From positions 1 through 45,166 of the IMG/VR virus record IMGVR_UViG_3300020178_000369: a stretch of DNA of 45,166 nucleotides; one strand, 5' to 3'. The notes under the pieces were generated by a model, which saw only the letters and a list, made by a program, of their open reading frames with translations, did not search any database and was not told where the DNA came from. Shown one piece after another: positions 7,122 through 15,007 of the stretch (the first letter of the stretch is position 1; each line of letters begins with the position of its first letter). This DNA comes from a virus. The translations under genes and the position numbers were made by a program.

Positions 7122-7412
7122 ATGTCAAGACCTAAACCAACAGTATTGTTAGAACACATAGATAAGAAAACATATAAGAGCGATCAGATACTCGCCGCGG
7201 AAGCCATTTGGGCAGTGTTTTATCAAAGTAAGCCTTTTAACTTAAAAACTCAAAATTCACTAACAAATTTTCCTGGACCTAAATACAAAAAAGTATCTTT
7301 TTCAAATCCAGGACACGCACATAACTTAGCGAAAAAATTAAACGATTTATTTAACACAGATCAATTTTCTGTAGTAAGATTAGTAGACGGAGATGTAGTT
7401 AAAGAAATATAG
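7122..7412 (+). CDS. conserved hypothetical T4-like phage protein
   Basis: This basic 96-residue protein has SRPKPTVLLEHIDKKTYKS at the start and the motif NFPGPKYKKVSFSNPGHAHNLAKKLN in the middle. From memory this protein, including the YPGPKYKKVSFSNPGHA block, is well conserved in T4-like cyanophages and has no known function. The small basic sequence would fit nucleic-acid binding, but nothing proves it. It has its own leader with a candidate late promoter and hairpin. Confidence 0.72.
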   Translation: MSRPKPTVLLEHIDKKTYKSDQILAAEAIWAVFYQSKPFNLKTQNSLTNFPGPKYKKVSFSNPGHAHNLAKKLNDLFNTDQFSVVRLVDGDVVKEI

Positions 7413-7436
7413 TACAATAACAGGGCGGAGGGCAAT

Positions 7437-7862
7437 ATGTACGAATATAAAGTAAAGGTAGTAAAAGTCGTGGACGGCGATACAGTAGACGTAGACATAG
7501 ACTTAGGATTTGGAGTATGGTTAAAAGATGAACGTGTCCGTATCATGGGCATAGACACACCAGAATCAAGAACCAGAGACAAAGTAGAAAAGAAATTCGG
7601 ACTTGCTTCTAAAGCACGTCTTAAAGAATTACTAGATAAAACTGCTATTCTAAAAACACAAGTTAATAAGAATGGCGAAGATATGAAAGGCAAGTTCGGA
7701 CGTATCTTAGGAGACTTTGTTTCTAATGACGGACGTATGGTAACAGACATTCTTGTAGAAGAAGGTCATGCTGTTGCATACTTCGGTGGAAGCAAAGAAG
7801 AAGTACAAATGAAGCATATGGCTAATAGAGAAAAACTTCTACGCGAAGGCAAGGTAAAGTGA
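7437..7862 (+). CDS. thermonuclease-like (SNase fold) nuclease
   Basis: The 141-residue product is a staphylococcal-nuclease homologue. It shows KVVDGDTVDVDIDLGF, ERVRIMGIDTPESRTRD with the catalytic Asp/Arg region, FGRILGDF with the second Arg, and the C-terminal DILVEEGHAVAYFGG. These match the family's Ca2+-binding and arginine positions. No signal peptide is present, so it would act in the cytoplasm or in the virion rather than be secreted through Sec. Likely use is degradation of host DNA/RNA, or in packaging. A strong GGAGGG ribosome site (7427-7432) precedes the ATG, and the stop overlaps the next GTG start (GTGA). Confidence 0.88.
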   Translation: MYEYKVKVVKVVDGDTVDVDIDLGFGVWLKDERVRIMGIDTPESRTRDKVEKKFGLASKARLKELLDKTAILKTQVNKNGEDMKGKFGRILGDFVSNDGRMVTDILVEEGHAVAYFGGSKEEVQMKHMANREKLLREGKVK

Positions 7863-8251
7863 ACTGGAAAGAAACCTATACAAAAGTTTTCTTAAAACAA
7901 GCAGACATTAGTATTAATGAAGCCACTATGAAACAGTATCTATCTGTTTGGTGGCAAAATACTAGAGTAAAAGAAACAGGTGGCTTGCGTCTTACTGATA
8001 AAGGCTACTTATTTCTTACAGAAAAAATAGGAATCACAGACTATGAGGTTCCATTCCCACAAGATTTTGAACTTACAACTAACACAGTAATTTGGTTAGA
8101 CCAATTTATTACGTGTCCATACTACTTGACTAACAGAATGATAGTAGTTTTTGACGAAAAGAAAGCACTCGAATTACATCTTTTTAGTGGTGATGTTAAG
8201 AAATACGGCTTAACTAAAGCATTAAAACGAGCAGACGAAGAACTATCTTAA
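7859..8251 (+). CDS. conserved hypothetical phage protein (GTG start)
   Basis: The 130-residue product starts at GTG within a GTGA overlap with the nuclease stop. It has an aromatic-rich N-terminus (MKQYLSVWWQNTRVKETGGLRLTDKGYLFL), which resembles a winged-helix-like LTDKGY segment, and a conserved-looking middle (WLDQFITCPYYLTNRMIVVFDEKKALELHLFSGDVKKYG). From memory such a protein is found beside SNase-like genes in T4-like cyanophages. Function unknown. It is followed by a promoter. Confidence 0.7.
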   Translation: MNWKETYTKVFLKQADISINEATMKQYLSVWWQNTRVKETGGLRLTDKGYLFLTEKIGITDYEVPFPQDFELTTNTVIWLDQFITCPYYLTNRMIVVFDEKKALELHLFSGDVKKYGLTKALKRADEELS

Positions 8252-8285
8252 TCTATTTTTTTCACCAAAATATATAAAAAACCGG

Positions 8286-8313
8286 TTGACTTTTATCCTA
8301 GTGATGCTATACT
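8286..8313 (+). promoter_or_regulatory. sigma70-type promoter (extended -10) of the MoxR gene
   Basis: TTGACT (8286-8291), 16 bp, then TGC-TATACT (8305-8313) with an extended -10 TGn. The leader ends in AAGGCACTGA...GAGAGGAATACA before the ATG, closely matching the leader of the VWA gene at 9546-9608. Confidence 0.75.
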
Positions 8314-8362
8314 ATAAACATAGTTAGAAATTAACTAAGGCACTGAAAGAGAGGAATACAAA

Positions 8363-9448
8363 ATGGAAAATATCGCAACTCGCACTGTTAGTCCTAATAA
8401 TGCAAAGAAGAGTATTATTAGAGCATTCAAAAAGAAACGTCCATTATTTTTATGGGGCGCACCAGGTATTGGTAAATCAGACATTATTCACCAAATTGGT
8501 GATTACTTAGACGCACACGTCATTGACGTTCGTTTGTCACTTTGGGAACCTACAGACATTAAAGGTATTCCTTACTATGCGGCAAACGACAATGTAATGA
8601 AATGGGCACCACCGCAAGAACTTCCAACTGCTGAGTTGGCTAAAAAACATAAGAACATTATTTTGTTCTTAGACGAAATGAATTCTGCGGCACCAGCAGT
8701 ACAGGCCGCGGCATATCAATTGATCCTTAACCGTAGAGTTGGACAATATGTGTTGCCGGACAATGTACTAATTGTAGCCGCGGGTAACCGAGACGCAGAT
8801 AAAGGCGTCACATACAGGATGCCGGCGCCACTTGCTAATCGTTTTGTTCACTTAGAACTTAAGGTTGATTTTGACGATTGGTTTAGTTGGGCAACTGCAA
8901 ACAACATTCACACAGATGTTGTCGGTTATCTAACATATAGCAAGAAAGACTTGTATGACTTTGATCCTAAGTCGCCAAGTCGTTCATTTGCTACACCGCG
9001 TTCTTGGTCATTTGTGTCCGAACTTCTTGAGGACGATGATGACGAGAATACCACTACTGATTTAGTTAGTGGTGCAGTAGGCGAAGGCCTTGCTGTTAAG
9101 TTTATGGCCCATCGTAAGATGGCATCAGACTTGCCTAATCCTTCAGAGATTTTAGCAGGTAAGGTGAAAGAATTGAAAACTAGAGAAATCAGTGCCATGT
9201 ATTCCTTGACTGTTTCACTTTGCTATGAACTAAAAGAAGCCAGTGACAAAAACGACAAAAAGTTCAACGACATGGTTGATAACTTTTTACGTTTTGCAAT
9301 GGATAACTTTGATACAGAATTGGTAGTAATGGGCATCAAACTTGCTCTTACCCAATATCAACTTCCAATCGATCCAGATGAAGTTGAATGTTTTGATGAG
9401 TTCCATGAAAAATTCGGCAAGTATGTAACTGCCGCACAGGCTTCTTAA
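8363..9448 (+). CDS. MoxR-type AAA+ ATPase
   Basis: The 361-residue AAA+ protein has Walker A GAPGIGKS (residues 32-39), Walker B IILFLDEMN, a sensor-1-like IVAAGNRDAD and an arginine-finger region MPAPLANRFVHLEL. MoxR ATPases act as remodelling chaperones that work with VWA-domain partners. The next gene downstream is exactly such a partner (VWA plus metallopeptidase-like domain) with an almost identical promoter and leader, so the two are probably made together. In phages the target is unknown; possibilities are metal insertion into or assembly of a complex. The GAGAGGA ribosome site at 8349-8355 fixes the start. Confidence 0.88.
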   Translation: MENIATRTVSPNNAKKSIIRAFKKKRPLFLWGAPGIGKSDIIHQIGDYLDAHVIDVRLSLWEPTDIKGIPYYAANDNVMKWAPPQELPTAELAKKHKNIILFLDEMNSAAPAVQAAAYQLILNRRVGQYVLPDNVLIVAAGNRDADKGVTYRMPAPLANRFVHLELKVDFDDWFSWATANNIHTDVVGYLTYSKKDLYDFDPKSPSRSFATPRSWSFVSELLEDDDDENTTTDLVSGAVGEGLAVKFMAHRKMASDLPNPSEILAGKVKELKTREISAMYSLTVSLCYELKEASDKNDKKFNDMVDNFLRFAMDNFDTELVVMGIKLALTQYQLPIDPDEVECFDEFHEKFGKYVTAAQAS

Positions 9449-9452
9449 CTTT

Positions 9453-9540
9453 TTGGGGGAGCAGTGTTGTTCCAAAACATTGAGAAAGGCAACGGCTATG
9501 CTGGTAAGTCCTTTCACAGCACTGTTTCCCCAATCTTTTT
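9453..9540 (+). terminator. long hairpin with T-tract: terminator or structured RNA
   Basis: Arms 9453-9469 (TTGGGGGAGCAGTGTTG) and 9517-9533 (CAGCACTGTTTCCCCAA) pair over 17 bp with three G-T wobbles and no mismatch. The 47-nt interior contains a second stem, GAAAGG (9484-9489) with CCTTTC (9510-9515). The outer stem is followed by TCTTTTT (9534-9540). The T-tract makes it a good intrinsic terminator after the MoxR gene, but the stem is longer and the interior more structured than needed. It could also be a stable processed RNA. It lacks the T-loop and acceptor features of a tRNA. Confidence 0.65.
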
Positions 9541-9545
9541 AGGGG

Positions 9546-9574
9546 TTGACTTTCCATCTTAAATATACTATAAT
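9546..9574 (+). promoter_or_regulatory. sigma70-type promoter of the VWA gene
   Basis: TTGACT (9546-9551), 17 bp, perfect TATAAT (9569-9574). The leader (9586-9610) repeats the AAGGCACTGA-GAGGAATACA element found before the MoxR gene. Confidence 0.8.
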
Positions 9575-9607
9575 ATATACATAATAAGGCACTGAGAGGA
9601 ATACATA

Positions 9608-10888
9608 ATGGCAAATACAACTGTTTTAGAAAAAGCAACTAAAGTAGAAGTTGAAATTACTGACGAACTTCGTGCAGAAGTTCTTGATAAAATTATTGTT
9701 GCAAGAGTAGGTTTGCTACTTCGTCACCCATTTTTTGGTAATATGGCAACACGTCTTAAGATACAAGACGCTAGTGATTGGTGTCCAACTGCCGCTACAG
9801 ATGGACGTAACTTGTTTTATAATGTTGCGTTCTTTTCAACTCTTACAAACAAAAATATCGAGTTTGTAATTGCACACGAAATCCTACACTGCGTTTACGA
9901 TCATATGGGTCGTAGAGAAAAACGTGATCCTATGGTTCATAATATTGCGGCTGACTACAAAGTTAACAACATTCTTGTTCGTGATAAGATTGGTGAAAAG
10001 CCTGCAGACATTCAAATTTATCAAGATTTTAAATATGATCCGATGTCATCAGAAGAAATCTATGATGAACTATATAAAAAATATGATGAAGAAGAACTTA
10101 AACAACTAGGTCAATTACTTGACGAGCACGTTGATTGGGAACAAGATGGTACTAATCAAGGTCAAAGCAAGTCTGGAGATAGTGATAAAAAAGGTGAAGG
10201 TAAACCTAGTTATAGCAAAGAAGAACTACGTAAAATCCGAGATGAAATTAAAGAGTCAATGATCAGTTCAGCACAAAGTTCTGGTGCTGGAAATATGCCT
10301 GCTGAAATTGCACGTATCATTCAAGATCTAACTGAACCTAAAATGAACTGGAGAGAGTTACTTCAGCAACAGATACAATCAACTATTAAGAACGATTTTA
10401 CGTTTAGTCGTCCTTCACGTAAAGGCTGGCATACTGGTGCTATTCTTCCTGGTATGAACTTTGAAGATACTATTGATATTTGTGTTGCTATTGATATGTC
10501 AGGTTCAATTGGCGACGAACAAGCAAAGATATTTCTTTCAGAAGTACAAGGCATTATGGATCAATACCAAGATTTTAATATTAAAGTTTGGTGCTTTGAT
10601 ACAGAAGTTTATAATGAAGCAGACTTTGATGCATCTTCAAACGATTTAACATCTTATGAAGTTGTAGGTGGTGGTGGCACAGACTTTATGTGTAACTGGA
10701 ATTACATGAAAGAAAACGATATTGTTCCTAAGAAATTTATTATGTTTACTGACGGATATACTTGGGATGGTTGGGGAGATCCTGACTATTGTGATACTAT
10801 CTTTGTTATTCATAGTCATCATAATAAAGAAACACAAGCACCGTTCGGAGTAACTACACACTATGAAGTTGAAACCAAATCCGCTTAA
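9608..10888 (+). CDS. VWA domain protein with putative metallopeptidase domain (DUF2201-like)
   Basis: The 426-residue product has two domains. The N-terminal domain has a zinc-peptidase-type HExxH as AHEILHCVYDHMGRR (His90, Glu91, His94). The C-terminal VWA domain has the MIDAS start AIDMSGSIGDEQ and the later GGGGTDF and FTDGYTWDG. A charged, Gly/Ser/Lys-rich linker (about residues 170-215) separates them. This matches the DUF2201 putative metallopeptidase/VWA-like architecture that pairs with MoxR ATPases, and the MoxR gene lies directly upstream. An inferred role is metal-dependent protein remodelling or proteolysis. The GAGAGGA ribosome site supports the start. Confidence 0.87.
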   Translation: MANTTVLEKATKVEVEITDELRAEVLDKIIVARVGLLLRHPFFGNMATRLKIQDASDWCPTAATDGRNLFYNVAFFSTLTNKNIEFVIAHEILHCVYDHMGRREKRDPMVHNIAADYKVNNILVRDKIGEKPADIQIYQDFKYDPMSSEEIYDELYKKYDEEELKQLGQLLDEHVDWEQDGTNQGQSKSGDSDKKGEGKPSYSKEELRKIRDEIKESMISSAQSSGAGNMPAEIARIIQDLTEPKMNWRELLQQQIQSTIKNDFTFSRPSRKGWHTGAILPGMNFEDTIDICVAIDMSGSIGDEQAKIFLSEVQGIMDQYQDFNIKVWCFDTEVYNEADFDASSNDLTSYEVVGGGGTDFMCNWNYMKENDIVPKKFIMFTDGYTWDGWGDPDYCDTIFVIHSHHNKETQAPFGVTTHYEVETKSA

Positions 10889-11138
10889 CTATTTTAAACT
10901 AAGACGTTTAGAATATCCAGGACCTCATTTAGAGTACTTAGATATTCATCCAAATTATAATCTAGAAAAGGCACTAACAAATTGGATACTCACTCATTGT
11001 AAGAGTAGATTTTACATTGGTAAAAGTATCCAAATACAACAGAATAATACTTTAGAACACCGATTAAGAATCGGTTTTGAGGATCCAAAGGAACTTTCAT
11101 ATTTCGCTTTGGCGTGTCCTCTTTTAAAATACAAATAA
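10863..11138 (+). CDS. small conserved hypothetical phage protein
   Basis: This 91-residue, basic and aromatic-rich protein (MKLKPNPLNYFKLRRLEYPGPHLEYLDIHPNYN) has a C-terminal GFEDPKELSYFALACPLLKYK. From memory it is conserved in T4-like cyanophages directly downstream of the VWA protein; function unknown. It begins 26 nt inside the VWA gene in another frame, so the pair is translationally coupled. Confidence 0.7.
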   Translation: MKLKPNPLNYFKLRRLEYPGPHLEYLDIHPNYNLEKALTNWILTHCKSRFYIGKSIQIQQNNTLEHRLRIGFEDPKELSYFALACPLLKYK

Positions 11139-11178
11139 GTAATAAAGTATATACATTACTAAACAAAGGAGAAGACAT

Positions 11179-11487
11179 ATGTCTGATACAACAACACAAG
11201 CAACAGCACCAGGACCGGCCACAGGTGCAGTTGAATTAACCGTTCAAGATCTAAACACTCTTAGAACAGTAATTGATGTGGCTACACAACGTGGCGCATT
11301 TAAGGCCAACGAATTAGCGGCTGTAGGTACAACTTATAATAAGTTAGATACATTTTTACAGTCAGTACAAAAACAACAGGCAGACGCGGCTAAGGCGGCT
11401 GAAAAAGAACCTGTCCAGAAAGATGTTCCAGTCTCAGGTGCTGATGCATCAGCGGCATTATCTGGCGAACCTGTAACGGAGAAATAA
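11179..11487 (+). CDS. hypothetical, Ala-rich phage protein
   Basis: The 102-residue acidic protein has a disordered Thr/Ala/Pro-rich head and tail around a helical core (DLNTLRTVIDVATQRGAFKANELAAVGTTYNKLDTFLQ). From memory this core resembles a short protein of T4-like cyanophages next to structural genes. The strong AAAGGAGAAG ribosome site (11165-11174) indicates high expression. A 1-nt gap separates it from the next gene. Role unknown, possibly virion-associated. Confidence 0.65.
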   Translation: MSDTTTQATAPGPATGAVELTVQDLNTLRTVIDVATQRGAFKANELAAVGTTYNKLDTFLQSVQKQQADAAKAAEKEPVQKDVPVSGADASAALSGEPVTEK

Positions 11488-11488
11488 A

Positions 11489-12091
11489 ATGGCTATTAAG
11501 CATATTGGAAGATTAAAAACAAACAAAAGGAAAGTTGCTGTTGCGTACAGAACTCTTCCTGGTGATTCTAATCATGCATTGATTGTGTCAACTGAAAACC
11601 TAACAGATTCAGATCACGACATTTTAATGCAGTTAATTGAGTCACCAACTGGTCAATCAGCAAACGAACTTGCCGAAGCAATGGCTCGTACAAGTTTAAG
11701 CGATGGTTCAATTATGTTGGCTAAGTTTCATACTCAAGGCAAACTTCTTAAAGTTCCTACTAAAGATGTTGAAATGACTCCAACTAACACTACATCAGTT
11801 TCGTTAGACGAGTTGAACAAAATCATTGCTGAACAAAAAGGTGTTTCAATTGATGACCTTGCTATCACAGATGGTAGTACGGCTAAAGAGACTACTCAAT
11901 CAGTACCAACTGGTGACGTAACTGCTCCTTCAGGAGAGCCAATTGATGTTCAACAAACCGAAGATGTGTTAAGTGACGAAGCACTTGCTAAATCATATCG
12001 CTCACAAGCAGATAGATTAAGTAAAGAAGCGGCAGAACTAAGACGTCAAGCAGAGGAACTTGTACCTACTAAGAAAAAAGCCAAGGCTTAA
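11489..12091 (+). CDS. conserved phage protein, possible virion component
   Basis: The 200-residue protein has a folded N-terminal domain (MAIKHIGRLKTNKRKVAVAYRTLPGDSNHALIVSTENL; later LLKVPTKDVEMTPT) and an extended, low-complexity, helical C-terminus that ends in a Lys-rich tail (SYRSQADRLSKEAAELRRQAEEL then KKKAKA). From memory, T4-like cyanophages encode a similar protein often annotated as structural. No catalytic motif is seen. It lies in a row of small genes leading to the fibre-like gene. Confidence 0.65.
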   Translation: MAIKHIGRLKTNKRKVAVAYRTLPGDSNHALIVSTENLTDSDHDILMQLIESPTGQSANELAEAMARTSLSDGSIMLAKFHTQGKLLKVPTKDVEMTPTNTTSVSLDELNKIIAEQKGVSIDDLAITDGSTAKETTQSVPTGDVTAPSGEPIDVQQTEDVLSDEALAKSYRSQADRLSKEAAELRRQAEELVPTKKKAKA

Positions 12092-12096
12092 CTTAG

Positions 12097-12414
12097 ATGG
12101 GGTCCAGGAAACTTAAACTTCCTGAAGACGTAATCAGACATTGGCCAGAAGTATTCAGGGGTATTGAAATTGATTCAATACCTCTAGAGTACCTAGAACA
12201 TATTGAAGTTCGCTTCAAGAACAAGAAAATATGGATTATAGAAACAAAAACCAATGCTACTCAAACGTCCTTCAATAAGGAAATTCGTGAATTATTTGAT
12301 ACATACGGCGCGGAGATTGCAGGCGTTAACTTCGCTATTGACAGTAAAAAGATCAAACTTGATGTTGAAAAAGGCGTTACTAAAGCCTTAAAAAACGCTA
12401 AAATGCGTAAATAA
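12097..12414 (+). CDS. conserved hypothetical phage protein
   Basis: The 105-residue basic protein has RKLKLPEDVIRHWPEVFRGIEIDSIPLEYLEHIEVRF at the start and an IDSKKIKLDVEKGVTKALKN end. It resembles, from memory, a small conserved protein near tail/neck genes of T4-like cyanophages. The ribosome site is weak (only AAGG about 17 nt upstream), so coupling with the preceding gene 5 nt away is likely. Function unknown. Confidence 0.65.
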   Translation: MGSRKLKLPEDVIRHWPEVFRGIEIDSIPLEYLEHIEVRFKNKKIWIIETKTNATQTSFNKEIRELFDTYGAEIAGVNFAIDSKKIKLDVEKGVTKALKNAKMRK

Positions 12415-12441
12415 GTAAGAATAAAGAAAGATGTCAATTCG

Positions 12442-12449
12442 CATAAATA
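12442..12449 (+). promoter_or_regulatory. T4-type late promoter candidate (CATAAATA)
   Basis: CATAAATA matches 7 of 8 positions of the T4 late consensus. It lies 33 nt ahead of the ATG of the fibre-like gene and before a CAGGAG ribosome site (12468-12473), as expected for a late structural gene. Confidence 0.55.
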
Positions 12450-12482
12450 CATATAGCAAACAGATATCAGGAGTTAGCAAGT

Positions 12483-13778
12483 ATGGCACTTAAATTTAGA
12501 AGAGGTACACAAGCCGAGTTAGACGCCCTAGTAGGCTCCTCAGCAACGGGTGAACCCATTTACACTACCGACACAGGTAAATTATACGTTGGCGATGGAT
12601 CATCATCAACAGGTACACTTATTAATCCAGACGTAGGATTAAATGACTTAACCGATGTTGTTACTGCTGGTGTTGCTAACGGACAAGTGCTAACGTGGAA
12701 CACTACTGGAAACACATGGGAACCACAAACACTTAATATTGCACAAGAACTAAATGATTTAACTAATGTTGATGCTGTATCTGGTGTTGCTACTAACAAA
12801 ATTTTAAAATACGATTCAAGTGCTAACGGTGGTGCAGGTGGCTGGGTTGTAGGTGATGAAGCATTTTTGTCATTTGATCTTGATGCACAATTAGCATCTA
12901 AGAGTATTGACGGTCTAGGTGATGTAAGTACATCAGGTGCAGACGCTCCTATCAACGGACAAATCCTTACTTGGGATAATCTTGCCGCTCAATGGAAGCC
13001 AGGCGATCTTGATCTTAATGCTTTGCAAATTACACAACTAAATGCAGATCTACAAGGTTCTGTATTTGCTGAAGATTCTAGTACAATCATTGATGGAACA
13101 GACGGTACTGTTAAACTGTTTAATGGTGTAATGAACATTGTTGATAATCAGATTACAGTTCAAGGTGTTAATGAAGTTCGTATTGGCGATATTAACGATG
13201 TAGTTTCTAACGTATTCCAGGTTGTTAACGCAGACGGATCTGAGCCAATTGAAATTGTTAACATTGCAGGTACTGGCATTAATGATAGTGCCAAGTTTAC
13301 ATTTACTGCACGTCACGGCGATATGGTTACTCCTGTTAAAGCAACAGCAGGTGATTATGTTGGCGTTTTAAGTTCTAGATCAGTTGATCCAGATGTTGAC
13401 GGTAGCGGCACTGAAGGTAATGTTCCAAACGCAATTATTGCATTAACTGTTGACAATAATGAAACAGTTGCCAATGATACTGCTAAAGGTAAAATTATTT
13501 TCCTTAACAATGCAGGAACAGGTACAGCACCTTCATTGGTTGCGGCATCTTTTGATGCACGTGGTTACTTTGCTATTAACCAAGCGGCAGTACACGTTGC
13601 AGATGCACACTTAGACGTAAACGGGTTTATGAAACTAGCACCACAAACAAGTGCTCCTACAGCAGTAGAAGGAATGATTGTTATTGCTGACGGTACTAAC
13701 TGGGATCCAGCATCAAAAGGCGGTGCTGTAAGTTATCCAGTATACTATGATGGTGTTGCTTGGAACGCACTGTACTAA
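12483..13778 (+). CDS. virion fibre-like structural protein
   Basis: The 431-residue product begins MALKFRRGTQAELDAL and GEPIYTTDTGKLYVGDG, the usual N-terminus of phage fibre/hyaluronidase-like proteins that attach a fibre to the virion. Three degenerate repeats follow (about residues 53-175): LNDLTDV..NGQVLTWN...W.P, LNDLTNV...NKILKYD..GGW, and IDGLGDV...NGQILTWD..QWKP. The C-terminal half is Asn/Asp/Thr-rich and beta-helical in appearance, ending with a short domain around APTAVEGMIVIADG. Probably a host-recognition or head/tail decoration fibre. It has its own late promoter candidate and lies at the border of the accessory island. Confidence 0.78.
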   Translation: MALKFRRGTQAELDALVGSSATGEPIYTTDTGKLYVGDGSSSTGTLINPDVGLNDLTDVVTAGVANGQVLTWNTTGNTWEPQTLNIAQELNDLTNVDAVSGVATNKILKYDSSANGGAGGWVVGDEAFLSFDLDAQLASKSIDGLGDVSTSGADAPINGQILTWDNLAAQWKPGDLDLNALQITQLNADLQGSVFAEDSSTIIDGTDGTVKLFNGVMNIVDNQITVQGVNEVRIGDINDVVSNVFQVVNADGSEPIEIVNIAGTGINDSAKFTFTARHGDMVTPVKATAGDYVGVLSSRSVDPDVDGSGTEGNVPNAIIALTVDNNETVANDTAKGKIIFLNNAGTGTAPSLVAASFDARGYFAINQAAVHVADAHLDVNGFMKLAPQTSAPTAVEGMIVIADGTNWDPASKGGAVSYPVYYDGVAWNALY

Positions 13779-13821
13779 CCAGCATTAACTTTACCAAAAA
13801 CTTTTTAAAATAAGTAAGTGT

Positions 13822-14487
13822 ATGAGCACTCTTACACTATTCACATCTGGTAGTACCGACGAACCAAAAGAGGTTAAACATTCTTGGGATTATATAAAAG
13901 AATGTGCAACCAAAAGTATAAAAGAAATTGGACTTACCAAAGACGATATAGTACTCGATGTGTTCCCTGCAAACACTATTGCCCACTACACAATCACCGC
14001 TCTTCCTGCGTTTTTAAGCGGCGCACAGCACGTTTCTAGCAACTTTAGTACCTACACCTACCCTGAACTGTTTAACCGCGTTAAACCGACGGTTATAGCG
14101 TTAATACCGCGGCATTTAGAACTATTAAGTAACACTAAAGCATTTAAACAGTTAGATATGAGCAGTGTACGTTATATGGTTACAGGTAGTTCCAAAATAG
14201 AACAAAGTTTTATAGATGCGTTTAGAGAACGTGGTGTCCAAACTGTAGCAAATTGGTATGGTATGACTGAGTTTCCTCCACCGGTAATGATTGGTTATAA
14301 CAGTACATCATTTGATTTAAATACCATAAAAGATGATCATGTGATGTTTTATCCAATTAGTTTCAGTAGTTTACATGAGTGTTATATAAACGGAAAAGCA
14401 ACAGGAGATCTGTTTGAAATGAACCCTGTAAGATTTGTTAAGAGAGCAAAAGAAACAAATGGACAAACTTGGAAAACTAAAGTTTAG
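13822..14487 (+). CDS. minimal ANL-superfamily adenylate-forming domain
   Basis: The 221-residue product matches acyl-CoA synthetase/adenylation enzymes over their catalytic core only. FTSGSTDEPKEVKHS (residues 7-21) is the ATP-binding loop, VRYMVTGSSKI matches the A4-A5 region, and NWYGMTEF (144-151) is the adenine-binding motif. The end (GDLFEMNPVRFVKR) corresponds to the hinge region near A7-A8. The N-terminal part and the whole C-terminal lid with the A10 lysine are missing, against about 500 residues for normal members. It would activate a carboxylate as AMP ester, but no carrier protein is seen. The downstream acyltransferase-like gene overlaps it. A substrate cannot be read from the sequence. 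Confidence 0.72.
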   Translation: MSTLTLFTSGSTDEPKEVKHSWDYIKECATKSIKEIGLTKDDIVLDVFPANTIAHYTITALPAFLSGAQHVSSNFSTYTYPELFNRVKPTVIALIPRHLELLSNTKAFKQLDMSSVRYMVTGSSKIEQSFIDAFRERGVQTVANWYGMTEFPPPVMIGYNSTSFDLNTIKDDHVMFYPISFSSLHECYINGKATGDLFEMNPVRFVKRAKETNGQTWKTKV

Positions 14488-15007
14488 AGCATTAACTAAT
14501 AATGACAAACCCGCAGTAGAAGAATTTTGTAATTCTCAAGACTTCAGTAATAACACATCATTAGAAAAAATGAAATGGGACTGGTGTCCTTTTTGGTGTG
14601 CGGCATTTGATGGAGATAAAATTGTTAGTATTGCTGGTGCACACAAATTACCAGAAGTATCTCCTAATGCTTATAGACTTTTATTTAGAGGCGCACAGTT
14701 GCCAGGCTACACACTAGGTGTTGGACGTAATATATTTAAAACAGGAATACATTTAAGTCATTTGTTGCCATTACAAATTACTTGGGCAACTAGACAAAAC
14801 CCAGATGCCGAACTTTACATTACAACTAACATCAACAACGACGGTGGTAAAAGTAAACGCATGAACGATACTATGATGCCTATGTTAGCAAAGACTGGCA
14901 TTTGGAAATTAGAGCAAAGTGCTATGCTGTTTTATGTTCCCCAAAGAATATGGAGAATTGATGTTAAGAAGTATGAGGAAGAGCGTAACCGTTGGCTAAA
15001 CACCTAA
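14459..15007 (+). CDS. GNAT-like acyltransferase (tentative)
   Basis: The product from ATG 14459 is 182 residues; an upstream in-frame ATG at 14435 would add 8 residues and extend the overlap with the ANL gene to 53 nt. The N-terminal pattern KLKFRALTNNDKPAVEEFC and FWCAAFDGDKIVSIAGAHKLPEV resembles a GNAT fold (strand, helix, then a beta-hairpin), while ITWATRQNPDAELYITTNINNDGGKSKRMN could form the acyl-CoA loop. The match is by pattern only. Coupling to the adenylation gene suggests the two work together in acyl activation and transfer. It is convergent with the halogenase gene, overlapping it by 44 nt. Confidence 0.5.
   Translation: MDKLGKLKFRALTNNDKPAVEEFCNSQDFSNNTSLEKMKWDWCPFWCAAFDGDKIVSIAGAHKLPEVSPNAYRLLFRGAQLPGYTLGVGRNIFKTGIHLSHLLPLQITWATRQNPDAELYITTNINNDGGKSKRMNDTMMPMLAKTGIWKLEQSAMLFYVPQRIWRIDVKKYEEERNRWLNT

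Noticed and set aside
9453-9540. tRNA-like or ribozyme candidate in the MoxR-VWA intergenic region
   Set aside because: No T-loop, anticodon stem or CCA-proximal acceptor pairing was found, and none of the ribozyme core motifs I know (hammerhead, twister) match. A terminator or structured RNA explains it better.
11138-11160. AGTAAT/ATTACT inverted repeat ahead of the 11179 gene
   Set aside because: Only 6 bp of A+T-rich pairing, weak and likely by chance.
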